The notes: generated by a model not told the origin, from the sequence alone. Shown: positions 21,941 through 34,090, numbered from the stretch's first letter. The stretch is DNA of 64,000 nucleotides from Margaritispora aquatica (GCA_007644065.1 VJWN01000009.1:1178001-1242000); one strand, 5' to 3'. A program made the numbers and translations.

Positions 21941-24900
21941 TTACATACTCGCTGTCAAAACATACGCACTCAACCTATTCCCCGCACCGCAATACTCGAA
22001 CGCATCCGCCGGGCACGCGAAATAACAATCGCTCTCTGCCGGTGCGGCCGTGCTGCCGCCATTAAACACATTCCCGCAATAACACTCGCCGCCATACTCG
22101 ACACCAAAGTACGTTGCGGCCCCGCCATCGATCGCCGTGCTACAGAACGAGGCGCAAGACTCGAGCGTCATGGTATCGTAGTGGGTGACTGAGGCGCCGG
22201 TGAGCGCGCGGATTCCGGACCCTTCAGTTCGGCATCCCAGATAAGTATACGCACCGATGGTGGGCTTGATCGCTGGAGCTGTTTGGGCCGGTGTCGAGGG
22301 GCCGGTGCTGGTGCTGGTGGCAGCAATAGATGGGGAGGTAGAGGAGGAGGAGGGCGAGGAGTTGCCGCCGGTTTGGGAGGTAGGGCTGGTGCTGTTGAGT
22401 GCCATGACGGTGAGGCGGTTGCCGGCGCCGCAGTATTCGTAGGCGCTTCCCGCGCAGGTGAAGTAGCAGTCGCTATCTGGCTGTAGGACTGCCCCTGTGG
22501 AGAAGGAGTTGCCACAGTAGCATTCTCGTCCTTTGAGGGTATTAGTTTCAAGTTTTGTCACAAGGAATGGTAGCTAAGCTAGGGAAGGGGGAGAAACATA
22601 CCGTACTCAGCACCTGCGAACAAGGCGCCTGATTGTGCGCAGTAGGCGACGCATGACTCGATCGTTAGGGTGTCGGATGCTGTCGAGGATAGCGTCAATG
22701 CGCGGACGTTGGTGCCTTCGCTGTAGCAGCCATAATAGCTATATGCTCCTACTTCGGCGACGATGTGCAGGCTTGGTACGGCGCTGGCGGTGCTCGTTAC
22801 TGTTGATTTGCGCGTTGAGCTTGATGTTCGAAAAGAAGTTGAAACTGAACTAGAAACAAGCGCTTTTGATGATGACGATGAAAGAGACTTTACAGTTGAT
22901 GACGCTGATGCGGACTTGGAAGTCGATGACGCAGGTTTAGAAGAAGAAGCAGATGAGAGCTTTGAACTCGTTGATGTAGACGAAAGTTTTACAGACGAAG
23001 GTTTTACAGACGACGAGGACGCAAGCGTCGACGACGAAGGTTTCACTGACGACGTCGTGGATTTGACGGATGACGTTGAAGAACGCGAAGAAGAGAGCAC
23101 AGACGAAGACGAAACTTTAGAACTTGACGAAGAGAGCTTACTTGTACTTGTGATCATTGAGCTTGGTGCTGATGTTGAAGTAGGGGAGGAGATCTTTGAA
23201 GCCAAGTTAGTACTGCTTGATGAAAGTTTGCTTGAGGTTGAAGAAGCGCGAAGAGACGACGATGATAAGCGAGAGCTGGATATGGTGCTTGAAATCACTG
23301 TTGACTTCTTGGTGCTTACTTGAGATGATGTCGCTGCGCCGGCGAGGAGATAGAGTTCTAATCTGTTGCCTGCACCGCAATATTCGTATTGGTTTCCTGG
23401 ACAGACATGGTAACAATCTGAGAGTGTAGCGAGCGTTGAAGTCGCGGCGAGGGTATTGCCGCAATAACCTATCTGGAATCAGCATAGAGCATAGAACCTT
23501 GCATTGCCCCAACTTACATTCTTCGTGATACTCGACACCGAAATATTTGTACCCTGTGCAAAAGCTGGCACAGTACTCAATGGACATTGAAGTGCTGTTT
23601 ACCGTCGTCTTAGCAGACAAAGCTCGCACGCCGTTACCTTCGGTGTAGCATCCTTGGAAATTGTATGAGCCAACACTAGCCTTATGACCTAGAATCTGTG
23701 GTGGAGAAGATGCGCAAGTTGTAGTCAACGCAGACACGTCCTTGAAAGAATCTGCTGCGGAACCGCTTGTGACACCGAACTTTGCTCCTGTTAGCTGGGA
23801 AATGGCATAGGTGCCACTGTACAAAGTGTATGCTCCCAGTGTGGAGCCTGCAGTCATTGTGACTGTGCTGCTCAGAAGGGATGGAACTGGCGTGGCTGTT
23901 GCTCTTGGGATTTTCTCCATCACATCTAGAACGACTGGAGTAGTGACAGTGCTACGGACCTGTATATAATGAGCTTCAAGACGCTGAAGTATAATGATAA
24001 AAACTTACAGCAGCCACAACGGTAAGTGCTCCGGTGGTGGCACAACTTTGAGACATTTGGACAATTACAGAATCAGACATAGGAAAGCCGACGGCATTAT
24101 TGTCGTATGTCGAAACGGTTCCACCTGTAGCGGTCACCTGAACGACGAAGGATGAGATTCCAGATGAGATTGGTACAGAAGCACTGAACCCATAGAACTG
24201 CCAATATGTTAGTCTGGCTTGTGGTACTATAAATCAAATCGAAACATACTGTAAAGCTATCATCAAAACCATTAGCTGTTCCGCTAACAGTTGTGGTGAT
24301 AGTAGCACCAGTTCCACCGGCAGCGTTCTTGTACACAACTTGCACGTTCGAAATCTGGGAGGCGCTTCGCACCGTTGTCCTGACTCGAATATCACCCGAG
24401 AAGGTCAACTGTGCTCCATCGGAGAGTAAGGTGAGTTGTAACCCGCTTGGCTTGACTTCGTAGGGCTGGATGATGTCCGAGAGTGTTACAATAGCGGGGT
24501 CCACGACTTCAATCATCTTTTGCAGAATATTACTACAGATGCTGCTAAATGCTGTAGGGTCCACCATTGTCCCAATTGTAACATTCTTGTCAGCATTGAA
24601 CACCACAGTATCCGCAGCCCTGTTTGATGTCCTCGATGGCCCGACAGACAAAGGATCGGTGTTAGGGCCATTCACATATCGAACAGCAATCTGGTTGTCG
24701 AACTCTGGTGTGTTGTCAAATAATTGGAAATTATTGGGAACACTGTTTGGAATAACCTAGCGAGAAGTGTTAGCTAAAGTCTTATTGTGCAAACAATGGC
24801 CAGTGTAAATGCAATGAAAGATAGAAACGTCCTTTCAGAATGAGGCACAGCCATGGGAAATTTGAAAGATGGTAACGTTAAATCATGGCTCACAATTGTC

Positions 24901-25508
24901 GGAAAGTTATCTGCATGCACTCCTCCCATGGTATGACCACACGCGGTCATCTGGATCATTTCCGTGGTATTGAAGCCCATCCTCGAGAATTGATTAATGA
25001 AAGTCAGCTCGGAGTTTTGTGGTTGTGGTACGCCAGAAGATCCCGCCTGAGTGGCATCAATTCTCCCCCCTCGCATAGGTATCGCCGGTCCTCCACACGC
25101 TCGAACCGAGCTATACACACCAAGAGCAATCATATCTGCCATGCTCAGACGTCCATTGTACAATGCTCCGTACGTAGCTAATGAAGTTTTGAACCCGGCG
25201 CCCAAATTCTCTCCATTGGTAAACTCGAAGACCATAGACGCATCCATTCCTCCGTGCGGTGCGAAGAAGACATTCGTAGTCGCCATGTCATGGAATCCTA
25301 ACCGTAGCCATTCCGCCGCTGTTTGACGACCAGCTGCAAATTCCGAGAACGAGCATGGCGTGACGTGCGACGAGAATCCCCGGCTCTTGTATCCTGTGTT
25401 CAGGAACATGACATCTTCCAACTCATCGATCGCCGCCGGCCATGTTGGGAACGCATTGCCCACCCCAAACACCGCGACCAGGGCCAGTACCGTGGAGCAG
25501 AACTTCAT
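21941..25508 (-). CDS. Secreted heme peroxidase with three WSC domains
   Basis: Six exons on the minus strand: 25508-24894, 24756-24250, 24197-24009, 23959-23518, 23468-22602 and 22530-21941, giving 1069 aa. All five joins keep frame, and two restore WSC cysteine motifs (EECYCGN, GRECYCGN). An N-terminal signal peptide (MKFCSTVLALVAVFGVGNAF) is followed by a plant/fungal-type heme peroxidase domain. Its distal Arg and His are in WLRLGFHD, and its proximal His in MTACGHTMGGVH. Three WSC domains begin near residues 533, 824 and 965, each ending in EYCGAGNRL or a close variant. A Ser-dominated linker of about 175 residues, likely heavily O-mannosylated, separates WSC1 and WSC2. WSC modules bind glycans or cell walls, so the enzyme is probably anchored to fungal or plant wall polysaccharide. 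There is no C-terminal GPI or membrane segment. Substrate and redox potential cannot be read from the sequence. Confidence 0.9.
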
Positions 25509-26941
25509 GATTAAAAATTAGAAGCAACAAACGTGTGAAGTACTTCAGCACATTCGGCACGAGTATAAAAACGAATGTAGGGCTGCACTGGCAGGACAGC
25601 AGCACAATAGCGACAGCTTGACGGAGACGTGGTGGACGACAACAGACATCGAAAGAGGATGCGGAAGGGAATGGCTACACTTATTCACTTTCCCCTGCAG
25701 GACGTCTCAGCCGCATGGTAATCCTGACTGTCTGACTTGACTTGGTGGTGGGTAGCTTGCAAGCCCCGTAGCTCTGCCATGCCTCCGAAGTATCCTTGTT
25801 GGTTGTCAGCTCCGAGCAGCAAGTGCAAGCCTCGTATCTCATCTGTGTGGAGAGCACAACGGGGATGTGGTTGGTTCTGGTCGCCGTGCAGATACGGGAC
25901 TTTGGACGCCTTTTTGGAAAAGCCATGGCCGATAGAAGGATCGACAGGCAGGATAATTGATATGATTAGGCGTTACTTACAGTACTGTAGTGAGGACGTG
26001 CTCGGAGCGGCACGAGCTGCTGAATGAGAAAAAGAGAAAAAGGACGCGTCAAAGATACAGTACTTCTCACTTGAGATTCGAGAACAACTGAACAACATCC
26101 GAGAGCAAGAATAAAATGAGACAATCCAGAAGTTGTCGCCGACTCGGGCTATAACTGCAACTAATGCTGAAGACTGTCCCAAACAAGTAAATCAGATGAG
26201 GCCAAGCTTTCTTTAGTGAGCCAAAAATGGGCTGAGGTGAAGCCACTTGAGAGTTGAGATGATGAAGGACGAAGGATGTTGTTCCAGGAAGAGACTTTGC
26301 TCCCGTTGTCTTAGATGGTCACTTTGGATGCGCCAATAGAGTAGTGAAGTAGTGGATATCCCAAGGATATTCCAAGATCCAATTAGACATTTGAAAAAAA
26401 ACAAAGTATACTAACTAGAATGGAAAAAGGGGGAACTGTTAAGCGAATACTACACTACACTAGTGATATATTGCATATTGCATAAGGCTAACTCTAACCC
26501 TTCAGCAGTAATCAGCTCAGCCCTGAAGTATTGTTATGGACCAAAGTCCACACACAGCACGGAATAGGAAGTCTAGGTGAAAGTTTAACACTTCGGTTGT
26601 ATATGTCAGGATGGTCAGCAGTCAGCAGATGGTGACTATTAACTTTATTCTTCATCTTAACCAGATCAACCTTTAGGTGAGAATTTTTTATTAAACTGTA
26701 GATCTTGGTGTTGAAAATTTAAGGATTGGTGATAAAGTTTAGAAGCGGCAACTAAAAATAACCCTGTGAAAATCGCACCACAGATTGTTTGCCATCAATT
26801 GATCAAACATCAAACATCAACAACCTCAAAAAATTCATGACATAAAATCTCACTTCCAGCCTTGATTGCAAAGTCCACTCTCCACCTCATAACACCTCAT
26901 CTTCTGCGTTCTGACCGCTTCTTTCAACCAACAAAGTCTGC
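25509..26941. other. Divergent intergenic region, peroxidase-WSC / JMJD7-like
   Basis: These 1.4 kb separate two divergent start codons and should contain both promoters. No gene is supported. CT/CA-rich sequence with CATCAA runs precedes the JMJD7-like start (about 26790-26940), as is common in fungal 5' UTRs. Confidence 0.5.
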
Positions 26942-29385
26942 ATGCTTACCAACTCATCACAAAACACATCCACCATGAACTCCACCAGCACCACAGACAA
27001 CAATGCACAAGACCCCTTAACAACGCTCCTAACAACCTACAATGAACTCAATAGCCCCTCGATCGACGTTCTCACCGAGGAACCCTCCGCACTAGAGTTT
27101 ATGCGCTACGTCTCCCTGAACCGACCCTTCGTTGTGCGCAAAGCGGCTTTACATTGGAAAGCGACCCAGACATGGAATATCGCCACCTTGAAGACCCTCC
27201 TGGACGACACGAGTGTTAATGTTGCCGTGACACCTTTTGGGTATGTTTTTCTACTACTATTACTACTGCTGCTTCACTTTCTCATTTTTGCTCGATACTC
27301 CCGTACTTTGCTGCCGTCCTATGGCGTTGAATTACGTACCACTTCCTGCCAGGGGTGGTAAGCTGTGCATCGGACGAGACATGACCCCAAGATATTGCGA
27401 TATAATCGATATTGCGATAAGGGAGCATAGCGGGGTTGTGGCTGAAAGGAAATATGACCAAGACACTCGGCTCGCCTTTCGAGTAAGGTAAGGAGTCTCG
27501 TCGCTTCGGTACCAAGAGCTTTGATATTGAGATGTGACCTACCAAGCAAATATCACTTCAGGAGATATTGTTCACCCAAGCATAGTTGCTATCATTCGGC
27601 ATACATGCATGTTCAAGTTGAGATGGGTCCAAGATCCCAAGCAAACTATCATATAATCAAGCAGGCAGGCTTGAACGCAAGAAGCAGCACCCAAGCTTCT
27701 GGGCATGCAGCATGCAATTTGACTTCCCTGAGCTACAGCTTTGGCATCTCATAATATCAACTCACAGCTTTCGAGATTTTGGTTTCAGGGTTCCATTCCG
27801 TCTTACAGGCTGCAACTCGCGACCTCTATTCGGCTCCAGAGGTAGGCATTATCATTGATGAAGGAACCTTCTCATACTTAGCAAGCCATGGCAAAGCCTC
27901 AGCTGCGGCTCTGGGCATCTCATGATCTCAACTCGCAGCTCTTATTCTAAGCCTGGAGATCCCATCCCGTCCCGTCCCGCCTTGCATGCTACATCTCAGT
28001 CTTACTATCTTCAGTCTACTGACTACTGAGCTTTGTGACGATCACTATTGACGAAGCAGGACATCTCATTTCTTAATTCCATACTGTACTTTCCATCCGT
28101 GGGGTTGTAAACGCCTCACACATCACAGAGACTCGCTAACGCACTCCGCCTCGCCACACAGAAACGCCGACTCAGCAACCATCCACCCACAACACAACAC
28201 GCTGCACTTCGTCAAGCCGCACGAGGAGCAGCAGGATTTCGGCACGTTCATCGACTACATCTCTCAGCAAGAGAAGAGCGGGAAGTGCGAGGGCGAGGTT
28301 CGATATGCGCAGACTCGTGAGTTGTATCCTTCTCTTAAGTGTCTAACTTGTTATCACGGAATGACGACAAATCGCTGCGCTACGTGATTGGGAAATAGAT
28401 GAGCTAATACTACATCGTGAATAGAAAACGATAATTTGAGAAATGAATACGAGACTCTATTCTCAGATGTCCAAAAAGATATCCCTTTCGCGAGGATAGC
28501 ACTCCAGCAAAGTCCTGAAGCCATCAATCTATGGAGTGAGCACTCCAAACCATTTCAAAACTACACCCATCATCTTCATTCTCTTTATATCCCTTTACCC
28601 AAACTCCTAAAACATGGACTAGATGCAGGATATCCTGTCAAATATCTCCATAATCTCGTCCCAATCATTTCATCCCTTTCCGCCATATTCATCTCAACCA
28701 AGTCAAGTCAGGAGTAAAAGTAAGATCTAGCTAACACGCACACCTCCCACCCCACAGTCGGCAACTCGCACTCAACCACCTCCCTGCACAAAGACAACTA
28801 CGAGAACATCTACGTGCAAGTCCTCGGAGCGAAACACTTCGTGCTCCTGCCACCCTTATTCTACCCTTGCGTTGACGAGCGGCCTTTACCAGCAGCGACC
28901 TATGTCCGAAGTCACGATGGGGAATTGTCCATGAACGCAGACCAGCAGGGCGAGGACGTCGTGTGGGCATGCTGGGATCCCGATGGGGAGGCAGGTGAGA
29001 AGGGTGAGGGCAAGGGATATGCGCAACTAGCGAGGCCGATCAGAGTCACGCTCGAAAAGGGCGATATGCTGTATCTACCCCGCCTGTGGTACCACAAAGT
29101 GTCGCAGAGCTGTTCTAACGAGGGGATTTGCTGCGCTGTGAACTACTGGTACGTACAAGTGGCCGTCTCTTCTTTGTCTTTTGGGGAGGTATCTGTGTCC
29201 CTCTGTTTCTTAGTTGTTAGTTGATGGATTGAATGTCTGGTAGAAGGAAACTGATGCTGATTTACGCCCCGTGTGTTGATAGGCATGACATGGAGTTTGG
29301 AGGGAGCTTCTATCCGCTGTGTCAGTTTGTTAGGAGTGTGAGTTTGTCTCAAGGTACTGGTAATGGTGTTGGCGGAAGGGGTTGA
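26942..29385 (+). CDS. JMJD7-type JmjC 2-oxoglutarate oxygenase
   Basis: Exons: 26942-27240, 28162-28316, 28425-28535, 28758-29148 and 29283-29385, giving 352 aa. Phases match at all four joins. The protein aligns by pattern with JMJD7 from end to end: FMRYVSLNRPFVVRKAALHW, VNVAVTPFG-NADS, VRYAQTQNDNLRNEY, IPFARIALQQSPEAINLWIG, TSLHKDNYENIYVQV, GDMLYLPRLWYHKVSQ and CAVNYWHDMEF. The Fe(II) triad is His199, Asp201 and His301; the Lys that binds 2-oxoglutarate is expected beyond the HxD strand (AKHFVLLPP). Human JMJD7 is a lysyl-3S-hydroxylase of the translation-factor GTPases DRG1/2; that substrate is inferred here. Odd points: intron 1 is 921 nt, very long for this genome, and intron 3 is 222 nt. 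No exon appears missing within intron 1, since flanking residues join in register with the family. Confidence 0.9.
27731..27960 (+). repeat. Imperfect direct repeat inside intron 1 of the JMJD7-like gene
   Basis: Two copies about 170 bases apart, at 27731 and 27901. Over the best 27 bases (starting GGCATCTCAT) they differ at three positions, and similarity continues weakly to a CCATTCCGTC / CCATCCCGTC end. This shows that part of the long intron arose by duplication. Confidence 0.7.
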
Positions 29386-30393
29386 GCATCAAGGATTTAC
29401 TTGGGGCATGGATTCTAAGAATGTTGTGTGGAGCGTAGAAGATGAGAGGATGAGAGGAGTGATGGCTTTGAACGAAAATGATATAGGGCTCGGAGATCGA
29501 AAGGCCTAGACCCTATAGAAATAGAGCTTCGAGCATATCCAGGTCTCTAACAAGCAGACTTATGTAGTGGTCTGAGTTATCAAGCAGCAAAATAGAAAGA
29601 TTTTAGCGGGTAGTATTTGAAAGATCACCAGAATGCATTCACAGGGTCCGAGACGTATGATTTATGTTCAAATTTTGGTGCTTTTGCCACGACTAAAGGC
29701 GTATAAAAGTACAAACGCAGCAGACGCAGTTTGGCCAAAGAGCCAGCACATATCCTCATGCCCAGTACTTCCAAAGATGAAGCACTGAGGTTCGAAGAAC
29801 AGCTAGCCAGCCAAAGCCAGGCGAAACCTCACGATCGCAGAGAGGTATCAAGATGTCATCAGTTTTCCATCCAGATACGCAACGCATGCACGCATGAAAT
29901 ACTTTTGAAAACCCCATGGAAATAAAAAGCCTCGGAAAAAGAGGGAAGACCTCAGTCGCTCTGTTGCTTGATTGCTTGAAAATGTGCTTAGCTTGCCACA
30001 GCAATACCAGGAGAAAATTCCAGCTTACTTCGTAAGCAGAGCAGCCCACTATGTGGCAGCGTTTGTGCCCGGTGTAGAAGAGAGAATGTGGTTGATAGTT
30101 TTGCATTGTCCACTGATATGCGGTCTAGAGTGCAAAGGTGTACGAGGTGCAGGTCCCAGGCTGTCAATGAGCCAGAACCCAAACATAGAGATCTAGACCC
30201 ATGACTGATGAATCCAACGCCAAAGGAAAATTGCCGTGAAGAGATGAGACCCTATTAAAAAGGACCCGTGGGTGTATGCTATAGTCGTTATGCAGATGAA
30301 GGAAACACTCCCGCTTTTGTAAAACATTCAAGCTGCCCGAAAACCACCAACAGACTTCACAACTGTCGTGGCGCTCATATCAATCGTAGACGT
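29386..30393. other. Convergent intergenic region, JMJD7-like / eIF4B
   Basis: About 1 kb holding two 3' UTRs. No supported gene or RNA feature; short open frames here lack coding character. Confidence 0.55.
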
Positions 30394-32522
30394 TCATGAT
30401 GCAATTGCCCTGGAACCAGCGTTTCCGCCACGGTTGTTGTTGTTCTTCTTAGGCTTTGAAACAGTGCTCCATCCATCATCCTCCAGATTCTGAGCCTCGC
30501 CCTCGCTGGAGGTGCCGACGGTTGGAGTTGGTGGTGCGCTAGTTCCGTTCTGGTGCTCTCTTCTGGGGCGATCCTCATAGTGTCTTGGGCCACCTCGTCC
30601 TTCACCACGACCACGTCCTCCTCTGGCACCACCTCTTGGTCCACGTGGGATATCATCTCTTGGGGCTGGTGGACCTGAGCGTCTCCATGCACCCTCTGAC
30701 TTTGGTGGTGGACGTGCATCACGAACAACTTCCTTCGGCTTGACAGCCTTGTCATCAACAACCTCACCGTTGGCATTCTCCGTCTCAATGGTCTCGCCTT
30801 CTGGCTCTGCTGCTTTTGCTGCCTTCTCAGCTTCGGCCTTCTCGGCATCAGCCTTAGCCTTTGCAGCTGCATCAGCCTTGGCTTTCTCATCGGCCTCATG
30901 CTTCTCCTTGAGGGCTGCTACTCGCTTCTCTTCAATCTCGCGTTCCTTGGCTGCGGTATCAATAGGACGAGCTGCACCAAATGGACTAGCTTTTGCGTCT
31001 CCAGAGACAGAGGTAGGGGATGGCTGATCTGGCGCTTCGGAGACGGTCCTCTTGGCGAGATTCAACTTGGGGCGACCAGCTGGCATAGCGTGAGATGGAG
31101 CAGGGGAAGAAGGAGCCTCGCTTCCATCACGGGATGGAATTGGTGACTTTGCTGCAGCTGGTGCATCGGGACGCATCTTTGTACGCCATTGGCTGTCTTG
31201 CTCGGCTGCAGTTGGAGCTCGCTCGACGACAGGTCGTTCTTGAAACTCACGTCGTGGTGGTCTGGATCCATCCTGGGAGCCTTGTTGACGACCCTCACCC
31301 CATGCAGCAGCAGGAGCCTCCCGGAAGCCCTCCTGTCTTGGACCATCATTTGTTCGTGGACGTCCTCCTTCTCTGGGTGCTCGCTCTTGTTGTGGCATTG
31401 GAGACAATGGTCCCTTTCGCTCCCAGTTTCCGAAGTCACGAACCTTTCCATCACCCTCTGGAAATCGCTCCTTACGCTCTCCACGTTCAGCACGCTCTCC
31501 ACCATAGTCACCTCCAAATCCACGGCCTCCTGAGCGCTCGCTTCCACCACGAGCTGGCAAATCTGGCAATGGTCCCTTTCTGCTCCAGTCGGAAATCTCT
31601 CTGGCCTCTGGGCGATCACCGCGGTCCTTGGCTGTGAAACTATGCGTAAGCAATTGCTAAGGTAGTCCGAGAGGTGTACATACGTGGATCAGCAACGCTA
31701 ATTCTAATATTGCGACCTTGGAAGGAAGTGCCATTGAGGGTCAATGCTTGCTTCAATCCATCTCTGGAGGCGAACTCGGCGTAACCAAAACCCTTTGGCT
31801 TCATCTCCATCTTGTCCTCAATGATTCGGACATTTGTGCACTCGCAGCCGGCAAAGAAATCTGTGACATCACCAACGGTGGCATCGAAGGACAGGTTTCC
31901 GAGATGGACTGTGTAAGGTGGCTTATCTGGCAATGGTAATTCCTCACGAACAGAGTATCCTACATGTCATTTGTGTTAGCAAGGCTGCAGAAAGTGTTGA
32001 GAGAAAGCCTAAATTAATTACGAACCTCCTGAACCGCTTCCACCATATTGTCCGGTACCAGAGTTGTAAGTACGGCGCTCTCCTCCTCCATAACCTGCGC
32101 CACCGCGGGAATCTATTGTTGTTAGTCTGATGTTTCATCTGTGATCGGGTTTCGTAAGGCGCGCAAAAAAGTTGCGCAAAAAGTTGCGATGTGAATTCAT
32201 ACCGGCTGTAAGAGAAACATGTTAGATAATTTCCACCTTTCGCAGTAGATCGTACTTACAAACTGGCATATCCTCCATCTCATCAGCCCAAGATCCCATC
32301 TCTGCGACATGTTAGCGCCGCTGTGCGCAGCACGGCTGACGAAGGCGAATTCTTACTTTCATCAGTCAAGAAGGCCCCGAGGGACATCTTCTGCTGATCC
32401 TTCTTTTTAGGAGCTGTATAGAAAGCCAATTAGCCATTGCTCCAGTATGTGCGAGGATTGCAAGGTCGATCTGGGTCTTGCAGGGAATTTTGAGCGGTTT
32501 GGAAAATATGCCTCTTACCCAT
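30394..32522 (-). CDS. tif3: Translation initiation factor eIF4B (Tif3/Sce3-like)
   Basis: Proposed exons on the minus strand: 32522-32519, 32413-32357, 32301-32260, 32205-32203, 32112-32026, 31959-31684 and 31631-30394, giving 568 aa. The N-terminus MAPKKKDQQKMSLGAFLTDE-KMGSWADEMEDMPV is the fungal eIF4B signature. An RRM follows (about 75-150) with RNP2 VHLGNL and RNP1 KGFGYAEF. Next comes a VADPPKDRGDR junction, then a long Arg/Gly/Pro-rich region, an Ala/Lys/Glu-rich helical stretch and a C-terminal RGG-like tail. Family role: RNA-binding cofactor of eIF4A/eIF4F that aids mRNA recruitment and scanning. Odd points: the start codon sits in a 4-nt coding exon (ATGG) before a 105-nt intron, and one exon is only 3 nt (CCG). 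The donor of the following intron, GTTCGT, is non-consensus. Skipping the 3-nt exon also keeps frame. Confidence 0.93.
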
Positions 32523-32931
32523 ATTTGCGGCTTGGATTGGACTGCGCGAGAACCTGTGGTCTTGCGCGGTGTCCTGGTAATTTATCTGAAGGATCGTATT
32601 CCCTTCAGAGACTTTATTTTCGTGTTTGTGAATTGGTCGTCGAAACTTGTCGCAGTCGTTGTTGCCATTGTGCGTTTTCTCAGGGTAAGAATTATTGTAG
32701 TTCAATCCGGATCAACCTAACTCCGGATCCGACACTAGCGCCTTGGCACCCCTCGAGTTCACGATTCGCAAATTCCATGCTGCTGGTTTAACGACTTCAC
32801 GGATTATTTGCCATATAAATTTGGTTGTGAGGTGACAAACCCTTTCAGTTATATCTCAACGTTACCATACTGCAATATCTTTGAATCATATGATATAATT
32901 TGTCTTGTAATTGTCTTGTAATTGTCTGGTT
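32523..32931. promoter_or_regulatory. Divergent promoter region, eIF4B / Tim17-family gene
   Basis: 409 bases between two divergent starts. AT-rich near the Tim17-family gene, including tandem TTGTCTTGTAA copies at about 32901-32924. Shared regulation is inference. Confidence 0.45.
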
Positions 32932-34090
32932 ATGCAGCCAAATGCATGCTCTATAAAAAAGTTGAAAGAAGACATGACTCCATCCCAGGATTCAACACAA
33001 ACCGAGCAGCACGTCCGTCGAAAGAATGATCTTCCACCTGAGATATTCGAGATAATATGGCCTGCTCTTCAGGTTGGAGGGATAGCAGGTATGTGATCTC
33101 ACTTGCTTACATTTGATAAACCCCTAAACTCACTTGCAAAATATTGCATGTGATGAATTCGAATTTAAACCAAGCACTGACATTATATACTAGGAATGTC
33201 GGGGATGACTGTTGGTGCTTTTGCAGGTGTAATAAGATCTAGTACACCTGCATTGTTTGCATTTGCTTCAGGAGTCCAATGGTTCACTTTGGGTGGCACT
33301 TTTTGGGGTAAGCTCTTGTTTCCGCTTACCCTAATTCCTTTCAGCAACGCAACAGAGATGTGTCATGAGAGAAACTTTGACGACCCGGGTGCTCGCTTGT
33401 GCTCGCTGATTCCCGCTTGCCATCCGAGAGATGGTGAAATTGGCGTAGACAGAATTCGAGCAGTTGTCTGATATGAGATGATCGCTAACATTTATTAGCC
33501 TCAAGAGGTTTCATCCTTAATGCATGGGGCAAAGACAAAGTTACCCCACAAGAAAAAGTATCCGCAAGCGCCATAGCAGGCAGCATAGCCGGAGGAGCAG
33601 GTGGCCTTCTTCGTATGTTGCACTTTTCTTCATCTTCGCTTCTGGCGATGTGCCGTATTCCTCGCTACTCCATCGAAGCCCTTTCCCTTCCCATTTGCCC
33701 CCATTTTCTCGCACCTCATTTGAACCATAGCTCACATCCACAGGCTCACGAGCGAACGTCCTCCCCGGTGCCCTCATGTTTGCCGTGCTTAGTGCCACCA
33801 GTCAAGCTCTTTACAATCGCGCCGACGCAAACCACACCGCTGCCCTCACCGCACCAGCTTCTGACTCTCCCAAAGACCTCAAGTCCAGCTGGCTGAACTC
33901 AAAATGGAGTCCTATGAAAGTCCTCACCGATAAAGAGTACGAAGACATGCTGCAAGAGAAGCTGTTGAAGGTCAACGCCGAGATTGCCATTGTAGATGAG
34001 AGGATTGAGGCGCTGAGGGTGTTGGAGAGAAAGGGCAAGGTTGGAGAAGGCCAGGTATCTGGAAGTGCGAAGAGTTTGGAGAAGAAATAG
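32932..34090 (+). CDS. Tim17/Tim22/Tim23-family membrane protein
   Basis: Exons: 32932-33088, 33194-33307, 33499-33612 and 33744-34090, giving 243 aa, with all phases matching. An alternative start at 32974 (MTPSQDS) would shorten the protein by 14 residues; a TATAAA-like stretch between the two ATGs makes the shorter form possible. The glycine- and alanine-rich hydrophobic segments ALQVGGIAGMSGMTVGAFAG, LFAFASGVQWFTLGGTFW, SASAIAGSIAGGAGGLL and GALMFAVLSATSQALYNRA give the four-helix pattern of the Tim17 superfamily. A soluble C-terminal tail has a coiled-coil-like segment (LLKVNAEIAIVDERIEALRVLE). Members include import-channel subunits, complex I assembly/accessory proteins and peroxisomal Pmp24. 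Location is probably the mitochondrial inner membrane, but the exact orthologue is not clear. Confidence 0.78.

Noticed and set aside
22763..23323. A 186-codon plus-strand Asp/Glu-rich frame
   Set aside because: It is the reverse complement of the Ser-rich linker of the peroxidase-WSC gene, where Ser codons read as Asp/Glu codons.
27482..28160. Possible extra exons within the long JMJD7-like intron
   Set aside because: Residues on both sides join in register with the JMJD7 family, and the internal open frames are short, multiply interrupted and unrelated to the family.
30740..31637. Plus-strand open frames opposite eIF4B
   Set aside because: Compositional shadows of the Arg/Gly/Ala/Lys-rich eIF4B coding strand.
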